Source: Halobacteriales archaeon
Lineage (GTDB): Archaea > Thermoplasmatota > SW-10-69-26 > JACQPN01 > JAIVGT01
DNA: 6,280 nucleotides
Direction: 5' to 3'
Assembly (NCBI GenBank): GCA_020201485.1
Contig: JAIVGT010000056.1
Location: forward strand, 1-6,280
Every line of letters begins with the position of its first letter. Positions within the stretch are counted from its first letter, which is position 1. The notes beneath the pieces are model-generated. The model had not been told where the DNA came from. It was given only the letters and a program-made list of their open reading frames with translations, and searched no databases. A program made the position numbers and the translations under genes. Shown in pieces: positions 1-5,296 of this stretch.

Positions 1-650
1 AGGTTGTACTCCCCATAGTGGTCCACGTACAGGTCGAGGCAGCCGTCGCGGTCGTCGTCGAGCCACGTTGCGCTCGTGCCCCCGCACAGCTCCGCGCCGC
101 ATTGTGAGCCCCGCACGCCCGCGGCGGAGGTCACGTTCGCGAACTGGCCGCCTTCGTTGTGGAGCAGGGCGTTGCCCCCGTAGCCGATGACGGCGAGGTC
201 GGGCCGGCCGTCGTTGTCGTAGTCCGCCGCGGCGCAGCCCAGATACTCCCCGACGAGGTCCGCGGCCCACGCCGCGCTCACGTCCTCGAACATCCCATCG
301 CCCAGGTTGCGGTACAGCCGGCTGTGCGGATGGTCCACGTCGTTGCGCGCCCAGTCGGTGAGGAACATGCCGCTGACGAGGAAGGCGTCGAGCCAGCCGT
401 CGAGGTCCACGTCGAGCCAGCATCCGCCCGGGCCGCTGTACTCCGGGAAGAGCGCCGTCGCGCCGTCGAAGTCGGGCAAGCGCCCGCCGTGGGTGAAGCC
501 GGACAGGCCGGCCTGCTGCGTGACCTCCGTGAACAGCGGGCGGCCGACGGGCGGGGCGTCGCCGTGCGCCCCGGCCGGGAGCAGGCCTGGCCCGGCCAGC
601 CCAAGCAGGGCCACCAGCCCCAAGGCCCCGAGGGCGCGGCGTCGGGTCAT
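1..650 (-). CDS. Secreted FG-GAP/VCBS repeat protein (CRTAC1-like), N-terminal 216 residues, cut by window edge
   Basis: The frame is open from ATG at 650 to the left edge with no stop, so only the N-terminus is present. Residues 1-28 look like a Sec signal peptide: MTRRR, then a hydrophobic stretch rich in Leu, Gly and Ala, ending near PAGA before HGD. The mature part opens with LFTEVTQQAGL, the usual lead-in of CRTAC1/FG-GAP proteins. Three calcium-loop-like repeats follow: DVDLDGWLD (80-88), DYDNDGRPD (143-151) and DDDRDGCLD (198-206). Between them are blade-type segments such as RLYRNLGDGMFEDVS (111-125). This is the pattern of an integrin-alpha-like beta-propeller with Ca-binding loops, acting outside the cell, probably in adhesion or polymer binding. 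A C-terminal ASPIC/UnbV domain would be expected beyond the edge. No Shine-Dalgarno sequence precedes ATG 650, so the message may be leaderless. The family is clear; the exact role is unknown. Long plus-strand frames over this region are shadows. Confidence 0.88.
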   Translation of the reverse strand, partial: MTRRRALGALGLVALLGLAGPGLLPAGAHGDAPPVGRPLFTEVTQQAGLSGFTHGGRLPDFDGATALFPEYSGPGGCWLDVDLDGWLDAFLVSGMFLTDWARNDVDHPHSRLYRNLGDGMFEDVSAAWAADLVGEYLGCAAADYDNDGRPDLAVIGYGGNALLHNEGGQFANVTSAAGVRGSQCGAELCGGTSATWLDDDRDGCLDLYVDHYGEYN

Positions 651-694
651 GGCGGGGGCGCGAAGGAAGGCTCCGCTCAACTAGGTTCTCGTGA

Positions 695-709
695 AGCCCG
701 TTGCGGGCT
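695..709. repeat. Short inverted repeat in the divergent spacer
   Basis: AGCCCG at 695-700 and CGGGCT at 704-709 are perfect 6-base arms around a 3-base loop. The element lies midway between the FG-GAP gene and mfnA. It could form a small hairpin or bind a protein, but arms this short are expected fairly often in GC-rich DNA. Confidence 0.35.
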
Positions 710-723
710 GCCGGCGCGACCAG

Positions 724-735
724 GAAACCTTGAAA
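724..735 (+). promoter_or_regulatory. Probable BRE/TATA core promoter of the mfnA operon
   Basis: GAAAC at 724-728 resembles a purine-rich archaeal BRE. It is followed at once by the AT-richer CTTGAAAT (729-736 region), a weak TATA-like element and the only AT-rich stretch near the gene. It is centred about 27 bases before the mfnA ATG. That spacing would put the transcription start at or next to the start codon, giving a leaderless mRNA, which agrees with the absence of a Shine-Dalgarno sequence. This is inferred from position and composition; the TATA match is imperfect. Confidence 0.4.
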
Positions 736-739
736 TCCC

Positions 740-758
740 GGCGCTGCGTCGCAGCGCC
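740..758. promoter_or_regulatory. Perfect 19-base palindrome abutting the mfnA start codon; candidate operator
   Basis: GGCGCTGCG (740-748), a central T (749) and CGCAGCGCC (750-758) form a perfect inverted repeat with 9-base arms. It ends one base before the A of the mfnA ATG. It fills the space between the presumed TATA element and the start codon, so a dimeric repressor bound here would cover the transcription start. In RNA it could fold with about 7 paired bases and a 5-base loop in front of the start codon. No regulator gene is present in the window, so the binding partner is unknown. Confidence 0.5.
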
Positions 759-1895
759 ATGCTCCCCGCCAAGGGCCGCCCGGCAGCGGAGGTCCTGGCC
801 GAGCTGCGCGCCTTGCGGGCCGAGGACCAGGCCTTCGCCAGCGGCCGCGTCCTGGGCAGCATGTGCACCGCGCCCCATCCCGTCGCCGTCCAGGCGTACC
901 AGATGTTCCTGGAGACGAACCTCGGCGACCCGGCGTGGTGCCGCGGCGCGCAGGAGGCGGAGCGGCGCGCCTTGGCGAGCATCCTCGGCCTGCTGCACGC
1001 GCCGGGCGGGTCCGATGGCCTGCTCGTCAGCGGCGGGGCGGAGGCGAACCTCACCGCGCTGCGCATCGCGCGCCGCAGCGGCCTGCGCGAGGTCATCCTG
1101 CCGCGTACCGCGCACTTCAGCTTCCTCAAGGCGTGCGATTTGCTCGACATGGAGCCGCGCTGGGCCGAGCTCGACGGGCAGTTCCGCGTGGATGTGGGCA
1201 GCGTGGAGGCGCAGCTCGGGCCGAACACCGCCTGCATCGTCGGCATCGCCGGCACGACGGAGCTGGGCACGGTCGACCCCATCCGCGAGCTGGGCGCCCT
1301 GGCGCTGGAGCACGCGGCGCACCTGCACGTGGACGCGGCGTTCGGGGGGTTCGCCCTGCCCTTCCTGCCCGGCGCGCCGGGCTTCGACTTCGCCCTGGCC
1401 GGGGTGGACTCGCTCACCATCGACCCGCACAAGATGGGCATGGCCCCCATCCCCGCCGGCTGCCTCGCCGTGCGCACGGCGGAGATGCTGCGGCGCATCA
1501 GCGTGCCCACGCCCTACGTGAGCACGGAGGCGCAGGCCAGCCTCGTGGGCACGCGGCCCGGCGCGGCGGCGGCGGCCACGCACGCCGTGCTCCAGCACCT
1601 GGGCGAAGCGGGCTACCACGAGGTGGCGCAGCGCTGCATGGCCACGGCGCGGCTCCTGGCGAAGCGTCTGCGCGAAGCCGGCCTGCCGCCGGTGCTGGAG
1701 CCGGTGCTGCCCGTGCTCGCCGTGCCCGTGCCGAAGCCGGAGCCGGTGCGCGCCGCGCTGGCGAAGCAGGGCTGGTTCGTGTCGCTCGCGCCCCTGACGC
1801 GGGGCATCAAGGTCGTGTGCATGCCGCACGTGCGGCCGGAGCACGTCGAGGCGTTCGTGCCCGCGCTGCGGGCCGCGGTGCAGGAGGTGCAGTGA
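759..1895 (+). CDS. mfnA: MfnA-family PLP-dependent L-tyrosine/L-aspartate decarboxylase
   Basis: This 378-residue cytoplasmic enzyme of the group II PLP decarboxylases has the family's normal length. It resembles archaeal MfnA from end to end: GSMCTAPHP and ETNLGDP near the N-terminus, then VSGGAEANL (PLP phosphate region). H119 in TAHFS is the ring-stacking His, D192 in HVDAAFGG binds the pyridine nitrogen, and K225 in TIDPHKMG forms the Schiff base. In methanogens MfnA makes tyramine for methanofuran. In other archaea, such as Thermococcales, the orthologue decarboxylates aspartate to beta-alanine for pantothenate and coenzyme A. No methanogenesis gene is in view, so aspartate is the better guess, but the sequence alone does not decide. 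ATG 759 was chosen because it aligns with MfnA N-termini; the open frame upstream to 159 only shadows the FG-GAP gene. It is first in an operon with hpt and dph2. Confidence 0.9.
   Translation: MLPAKGRPAAEVLAELRALRAEDQAFASGRVLGSMCTAPHPVAVQAYQMFLETNLGDPAWCRGAQEAERRALASILGLLHAPGGSDGLLVSGGAEANLTALRIARRSGLREVILPRTAHFSFLKACDLLDMEPRWAELDGQFRVDVGSVEAQLGPNTACIVGIAGTTELGTVDPIRELGALALEHAAHLHVDAAFGGFALPFLPGAPGFDFALAGVDSLTIDPHKMGMAPIPAGCLAVRTAEMLRRISVPTPYVSTEAQASLVGTRPGAAAAATHAVLQHLGEAGYHEVAQRCMATARLLAKRLREAGLPPVLEPVLPVLAVPVPKPEPVRAALAKQGWFVSLAPLTRGIKVVCMPHVRPEHVEAFVPALRAAVQEVQ
1883..1889 (+). promoter_or_regulatory. Strong ribosome binding site for hpt inside the mfnA 3' end
   Basis: GGAGGTG lies six bases before the hpt ATG and overlaps the last codons of mfnA. 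It shows that this organism uses Shine-Dalgarno initiation at internal operon genes and that hpt is translated from the mfnA transcript. Confidence 0.75.
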
Positions 1896-2450
1896 ATGGG
1901 CAAGCTGCTCCGGGAAAGCGCGCTGGCCAGCCCGGTCATCAAGAAGGGCGACTACGACTACTTCGTGCACCCGCTCACGGACGGGGTGCCCCGCGTCGAG
2001 GCGGCGCTGCTGCGCGAGGTCGCGGACGAGATCGTGCGCATCGCCGACACGCGCGTGGACCTCATCCTCACCGCCGAGGCCATGGGCATCCCGCTCGCCA
2101 CCGCGGTGAGCGACCGAACGGGGCTGCCGTTCGCCATCATCCGCAAACGGAGCTACGGCTTGCCCGGCGAGGTCGCCGTGCACCAGGTGACCGGGTACTC
2201 GAAGGGCGAGCTGTACATCAACGGGGTGAACCCGGGCGACAGGGTGCTGTTCGTGGACGACGTCATCAGCACGGGAGGGACCCTGAACGCGAGCCTGGAG
2301 GCGCTCAGCAAGGCGGACGCGCGGGTCGTGGACATCGTCGTGGTGTTCGAGAAGGGGTCCGGAAAGGCAAGGGTTGAAAGGGAGCGCAACGTCAAGGTCA
2401 AGACGCTGCTGAAGGTCGATGTCAAGCACGGACGCGTCACGCTCGCCTGA
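1896..2450 (+). CDS. hpt: Archaeal-type hypoxanthine/guanine phosphoribosyltransferase
   Basis: This 184-residue cytoplasmic enzyme of purine salvage transfers phosphoribose from PRPP to hypoxanthine and/or guanine. The N-terminal block with VIKKGDYDYFVHPLTDGVP (14-32) is typical of the archaeal Hpt subfamily, as are EAMGIPLATA (61-70) and KRSYGLPGEV (84-93). The PRPP-binding loop is VLFVDDVISTGGT (117-129), with the acidic pair D121/D122. Length is normal for the subfamily. The ATG follows the mfnA stop TGA with no gap and has a strong ribosome binding site. The gene's last 32 bases overlap the start of dph2 in another frame, so the three genes are probably transcribed and translated together. 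Base specificity (hypoxanthine versus guanine, or adenine) cannot be read from the sequence. Confidence 0.9.
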   Translation: MGKLLRESALASPVIKKGDYDYFVHPLTDGVPRVEAALLREVADEIVRIADTRVDLILTAEAMGIPLATAVSDRTGLPFAIIRKRSYGLPGEVAVHQVTGYSKGELYINGVNPGDRVLFVDDVISTGGTLNASLEALSKADARVVDIVVVFEKGSGKARVERERNVKVKTLLKVDVKHGRVTLA

Positions 2451-3504
2451 GCCCTGGGACGAGACCTACGACCTGGACCTGGAGGAGGTCTGGCAGCGCG
2501 TGCGCCAGCGCGGCGCGAAGCGCGTCCTGCTGCAGTTCCCGGACGGGCTGCGCGACTATGCGCCCGGCATCGCGAAGCTCCTCACGCAGCGCACCGGCGC
2601 CGAAGCCGTGCTCAGCGGCGAGGCTTGCTACGGGGCGTGCGACACGCCGAGCGCGAGCGCGCTGCACGCCGCCGGCGCGGACCTGCTCGTGCAGTTCGGC
2701 CACAGCCCGATGCCGAGCGTGCCCGTGAAGGACACGATGTTCGTGCGCGCCAAGTACCGCATGCCCATCCGGCCGGCCATCGCCAAGGCCGTGGGGGAGC
2801 TGGGCCTGCGGGGGAAGCGCGTGGGCTTCGTGACCACGGCGCAGTACGCGCACAAGACGGACGAGGCCATCGCCATCCTCCACGAGCTCGGCGTGGAGGC
2901 CAAGGTGGGCAAGGGCGACCTGCGCATCGCCCTCGCCGCGCAGATCCTCGGCTGCAACTACACCGCGGCGAAGGCGGTCGAGCCGGAGGTGGACCTGTTC
3001 TTCTACCTCGGCAGCGGCGACTTCCACCCGCTCGGCCTGGCCCTGGAGACGCCGAAGGACGTGGTCGTGGCCGACCCGGAGTTCGGCACCGTGCGGCTCA
3101 TGAGCGGCCTGCGGGACAAGGTGCTGCGCCAGCGGTTCGCCGCCATCGAGACGGCGAAACGGCGCGGCGGGAAGCGCTTCGCCCTCCTCGTGAGCACGAA
3201 GGCCGGGCAGTTCCGGCTGCGCCTCGCGGAGCAGCTCCAGCGGCGCATCGAGGCCAAGGGCGGGGAGGCGGTCATCGTGCAGATCGACACGTTCACGCCC
3301 GACGCGCTGCAGTACTTCCGCCACATGGACGCGTGGGTCAACACCGCCTGCCCGCGCATCGCCACCGACGACTACGCGAAGTGGCCGGTGCCCATGCTCA
3401 CGCCGCCCGAGCTGGAGATGGTCCTCGGCGAGCGGGCCTGGGAGCACTACGTCTTCGACGAGATCGCCGGGGACAAGAAGCTGCACAGCCCGATGTTCGA
3501 CTAG
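2419..3504 (+). CDS. dph2: Diphthamide synthase Dph2, 2-(3-amino-3-carboxypropyl)histidine synthase
   Basis: This 361-residue enzyme carries out the first step of diphthamide formation on archaeal elongation factor 2. A [4Fe-4S] cluster cleaves S-adenosylmethionine to a 3-amino-3-carboxypropyl radical that attacks the target histidine. The three cluster cysteines of the family are present, one per domain: C74 (in CYGACD), C179 (in QILGCNY) and C311 (in NTACPRIATDDY). Other family marks are RVLLQFPDGL (35-44), FGHSPMP (93-99), TTAQYAHK (139-146) and GSGDFHPLGLAL (198-209). An extra Cys, C70, lies close to C74. Archaea normally carry one homodimeric Dph2, which fits. ATG 2419 is the first possible start because an in-frame TGA lies at 2410-2412; it leaves about 16 residues ahead of the conserved core. 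The start overlaps hpt by 32 bases and the preceding GAAGGT is only a fair ribosome binding site, so translational coupling is likely. Confidence 0.93.
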   Translation: MSSTDASRSPEPWDETYDLDLEEVWQRVRQRGAKRVLLQFPDGLRDYAPGIAKLLTQRTGAEAVLSGEACYGACDTPSASALHAAGADLLVQFGHSPMPSVPVKDTMFVRAKYRMPIRPAIAKAVGELGLRGKRVGFVTTAQYAHKTDEAIAILHELGVEAKVGKGDLRIALAAQILGCNYTAAKAVEPEVDLFFYLGSGDFHPLGLALETPKDVVVADPEFGTVRLMSGLRDKVLRQRFAAIETAKRRGGKRFALLVSTKAGQFRLRLAEQLQRRIEAKGGEAVIVQIDTFTPDALQYFRHMDAWVNTACPRIATDDYAKWPVPMLTPPELEMVLGERAWEHYVFDEIAGDKKLHSPMFD

Positions 3505-4343
3505 CTGCGCGCGAGCAGCGCGACGGCGCCGAGGATGAGCAGCGCGCCCAGGGCCTGGATGGCCGTGAACGTCTCGCCGAGCACGAGGAACGCGACGACG
3601 AGCGTGCTCACGGGCTCCAGCGTGCTGAGGAGTGCCGCGCGCGGCGCGCCGATGCGGGGCAGGGCGAGGTAGAACGTGCCGACGCTCAGCCCGGTGCACA
3701 GCACGCCGAGGAGCGCGACCAGGCCCCACGTGCCGGTGTCGCGCGGCAGGGTCGGCCCGGTGACGAGGGCGCCGATGGCGAACGCGCACGTCGCGCCGAG
3801 CATGAGCATGCCCGCGACGCGCAGCGGCTCCGCCTGCGCCGTGAGCTTGCGCCCGGCGACGATGACGCAAGCATAGCACACGGCCGCGGCCAAGGCGAGG
3901 GCGATGCCGAGCGGGGCGAGCAGCACGCCCGGCGCGAGCGCGAGCAGGCCCAGCCCCACGACCGCGACGCCGAGGGCGAGCAGGCCGCGTCGGTCGAGCG
4001 CCTCGCGCAGCAGCGCCGCGGACAGCGCGGCGACGAACACCGGGTTGAGGTAGAGCAGGAAGGAGGCCAGGGCCGCCGGGAGCAGGCCGATGCTCGCCGT
4101 GTACAAGCCCGAGGTCAGGCCCTGCCCGACGAACCCGAGCGCGAAGGCGCGCCGGGCGATGCCGCGCGGCAAGGAGCGCAGGGCGAAGGGCGCGATGGCG
4201 AGGAATGCGATGCCCCAGCGCAGGGCTTGCAGGCTGAGCACGCCCATGCCCGCGGCCAGGCTGAGCTTCGTCAGCACGGCGACCCCGCCGAAGCTCACGG
4301 CGCTGGCGACGATGAGCGCCAGGCCTGCCCGCTGCGCCTGCAC
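3501..4343 (-). CDS. EamA-family (drug/metabolite transporter superfamily) permease
   Basis: This 280-residue integral membrane protein has about ten hydrophobic helices, roughly at residues 7-27, 33-53, 67-85, 90-112, 119-137, 143-163, 175-194, 206-224, 232-252 and 258-277. It is built as two EamA repeats. Each ends with the characteristic helix pair: YLNPVFVAALSAALL (98-112) in the first, and LEPVSTLVVAFLVLGE (242-257) then ALGALLILGAVAL (264-276) in the second. Family members export or import small metabolites such as amino acids or nucleotide-related compounds; the substrate cannot be predicted here. Length is standard. The start is taken as GTG at 4343: it gives the usual short N-terminus before helix 1, and no ATG lies upstream in frame. 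There is no clear Shine-Dalgarno, so the transcript may be leaderless. The gene converges with dph2, sharing the CTAG that forms both stop codons, and diverges from the small surface protein gene at 4446. Confidence 0.88.
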   Translation of the reverse strand: MQAQRAGLALIVASAVSFGGVAVLTKLSLAAGMGVLSLQALRWGIAFLAIAPFALRSLPRGIARRAFALGFVGQGLTSGLYTASIGLLPAALASFLLYLNPVFVAALSAALLREALDRRGLLALGVAVVGLGLLALAPGVLLAPLGIALALAAAVCYACVIVAGRKLTAQAEPLRVAGMLMLGATCAFAIGALVTGPTLPRDTGTWGLVALLGVLCTGLSVGTFYLALPRIGAPRAALLSTLEPVSTLVVAFLVLGETFTAIQALGALLILGAVALLARS

Positions 4344-4445
4344 AGCCCGCGGAACACGCGCCCGGCGAAAACCTTGCCGACCAGGCGGCGCGCGCCGGAG
4401 GATGTGCCCGTTCGTTCATGCCGGATGCGCGCCGGCGAGGCGACC

Positions 4446-4826
4446 ATGCGCACGAAGCACATCGGCATAGGGCTGCTGGCCGTGCTGGTGCTCGCCAGCG
4501 TCGCGGCACCGGCCCTGGCGCAGTACACGACGGGCAGCGGCACGAGCGGAGGGACGACCGGCGGCACGAGCGGTGGTACGACCGGTGGCACGAGCGGTGG
4601 TACGACGCCGCCGCCATCGGGCGGCGACACGAACACGGTGAACGTGAACAACCCGCCCGCGGCCCCGGGTGGCGCCGGAGGCACGACGAACAACTACAAC
4701 GTGGAGGGACCGAGCTTCCTCGGCCTGAACGGGCTGGCCTTCTGGCTCCTCGTGCTCGTCGTCATCGTCGCCGTGCTCGCCATCGCCTTCGCGGCGAGCG
4801 GCCACTGGCACCACCCGCCCTACTGA
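4446..4826 (+). CDS. Small secreted, membrane-anchored Thr/Gly-repeat protein
   Basis: This 126-residue protein belongs to no family I recognise. Residues 1-25 form a Sec signal peptide (MRTKH, a hydrophobic core, then APALA before QYTT). Residues 32-55 are three tandem copies of an eight-residue unit GTSGGTTG, the last ending in Pro. An Asn/Pro/Gly-rich stretch follows (NTVNVNNPPAAP, 63-74; TNNYNV, 81-86). A single transmembrane helix (about 97-117) leads to a short tail, GHWHHPPY, with three His. The layout predicts a small cell-surface protein whose flexible Thr-rich outer part may be O-glycosylated; no N-x-S/T sequon is visible. The GCGAGG five bases before ATG 4446 supports this start over the in-frame ATG at 4425. 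The opposite-strand frame (4295-4693) lacks signal-peptide or domain features and reads as a shadow. The gene stands alone between divergent and convergent neighbours and is followed by T-tracts. Confidence 0.75.
   Translation: MRTKHIGIGLLAVLVLASVAAPALAQYTTGSGTSGGTTGGTSGGTTGGTSGGTTPPPSGGDTNTVNVNNPPAAPGGAGGTTNNYNVEGPSFLGLNGLAFWLLVLVVIVAVLAIAFAASGHWHHPPY
4539..4610 (+). repeat. Three tandem 24-base coding repeats (GTSGGTTG units)
   Basis: Units at 4539-4562, 4563-4586 and 4587-4610 encode GTSGGTTG, GTSGGTTG and GTSGGTTP. Copies two and three are nearly identical at DNA level (they diverge at the final codons), while copy one has synonymous changes at its GGA GGG glycine codons. Recent duplication of the second unit, or slippage, is the likely origin. 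Copy number may vary between strains. Confidence 0.8.
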
Positions 4827-4832
4827 GGGGCG

Positions 4833-5069
4833 CTACTTTTCCCGTATTTTTCCCAGCTTCCCCAGCTTGCCGTGGAGCGCGTCCGCGCTCGCGCCGCCGA
4901 GGAAGGCCAGTCCGACGAGGAGCACGGCCAGCCCGCCCAGCAGCGCGAACAAGGCGAACGGCCCGGCCTCGCCGGCGATGCCGAAGCGAAGCATGGCGAG
5001 GGCGACGCCCACGGCGAGCACGCCCAGGCTGACGAGGATGCCGAGGCGCGCCAGGCGGTCGGCCTCCAT
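4833..5069 (-). CDS. Small two-helix membrane protein, third gene of the kptA operon
   Basis: This 78-residue hypothetical protein has two hydrophobic helices (about 9-28 and 37-59) joined by a short loop, [10 protein letters not shown]. It ends in a basic, amphipathic tail (66-78, [13 protein letters not shown]). Positive charges at both ends suggest both termini face the cytoplasm, forming a hairpin in the membrane. The ATG directly follows the TGA of the upstream 74-residue gene (stop 5070-5072). It is preceded by GGAGG six bases away (5076-5080 on the plus strand), so co-transcription and the start are well supported. I recognise no family. Its conserved-looking translation signals and operon position argue for a real gene despite its size. 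Confidence 0.75.
   Translation of the reverse strand: MEADRLARLGILVSLGVLAVGVALAMLRFGIAGEAGPFALFALLGGLAVLLVGLAFLGGASADALHGKLGKLGKIREK
4834..4851 (+). terminator. Oligo-T terminator of the small surface protein gene
   Basis: Two T-runs, TTTT (4837-4840) and TTTTT (4847-4851), begin eleven bases after the stop of the plus-strand gene. Oligo-T tracts without a hairpin are known intrinsic terminators in archaea, and these stand out in DNA this GC-rich. They overlap the last codons of the convergent minus-strand gene, where they encode Lys-rich residues, so their T-richness could partly reflect that coding need. Confidence 0.5.
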
Positions 5070-5294
5070 TCAGCGCCTCCGCAAGCCGATGCGGAACGGG
5101 TCGAGGTCGCGCGCCAGGTGCCCGAGGAACCACAGGGCGAACGCGCCGCCGGCGACGAGGGCCACGACGAGGGCGACGACGACAGCCGCGCCTGTGCTCG
5201 CCGCGGAGGCGAGGAGCCAGAGCGCGCCGCCGGCGAAGACGGCGAGCAGGCTCAGGACCACGGCCCCGCCGGCGATGCGCCCCGCGCGCGGCAT
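5070..5294 (-). CDS. Small two-helix membrane protein, second gene of the kptA operon
   Basis: This 74-residue hypothetical protein has hydrophobic helices at about 8-31 and 36-58. It then ends in a charged C-terminus, [16 protein letters not shown]. Arg at both ends predicts termini on the cytoplasmic side, the same hairpin topology as the protein encoded next to it, although the two sequences are not obviously alike. ATG 5294 lies two bases after the kptA stop TGA (5297-5299), so translation is probably coupled. The frame continues upstream inside kptA, but only as a shadow. No family recognised. Together the two small proteins could form a membrane complex or dock KptA at the membrane, which is conjecture from the gene order alone. 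Confidence 0.72.
   Translation of the reverse strand: MPRAGRIAGGAVVLSLLAVFAGGALWLLASAASTGAAVVVALVVALVAGGAFALWFLGHLARDLDPFRIGLRRR
5076..5080 (-). promoter_or_regulatory. Ribosome binding site for the 78-residue membrane protein
   Basis: GGAGG on the minus strand, six bases before ATG 5069 and inside the last codons of the preceding gene. It fixes the start of a gene that would otherwise be too short to trust. Confidence 0.7.
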
Positions 5295-5296
5295 GC

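Noticed and set aside
159..758. 200-residue N-terminal extension of MfnA
   Set aside because: It would overlap the FG-GAP gene on the other strand, has no family similarity, and the normal MfnA N-terminus begins at ATG 759.
681..2429. 582-residue minus-strand open frame opposite mfnA and hpt
   Set aside because: It mirrors the codon bias of the two recognised plus-strand genes and has no motif; the plus-strand proteins are unmistakable.
3505..3530. Possible hairpin after dph2 (GCTGC and GCAGC around 3504-3519) as a terminator
   Set aside because: The stem is only five bases, lies in the coding region of the transporter gene, and no T-tract follows.
2625..4445. Very long open frame on the plus strand upstream of and in frame with the small surface protein (about 600 residues)
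   Set aside because: It is a third-frame shadow of dph2 and of the opposite-strand transporter gene, is extremely Arg/Ala/Gly-rich with no domain, and a signal peptide begins at ATG 4446. Long spurious frames are usual at this GC content.
2437..4617. 726-residue minus-strand open frame
   Set aside because: Its translation is Arg/Ala/His-rich low complexity, antisense to dph2 and out of frame with the clear EamA protein.
4295..4693. Minus-strand frame opposite the Thr/Gly-repeat gene, giving a Pro/Val repeat protein
   Set aside because: Its repeat is just the complement of the plus-strand repeat, it has no signal peptide or helix, and it overlaps the transporter start.
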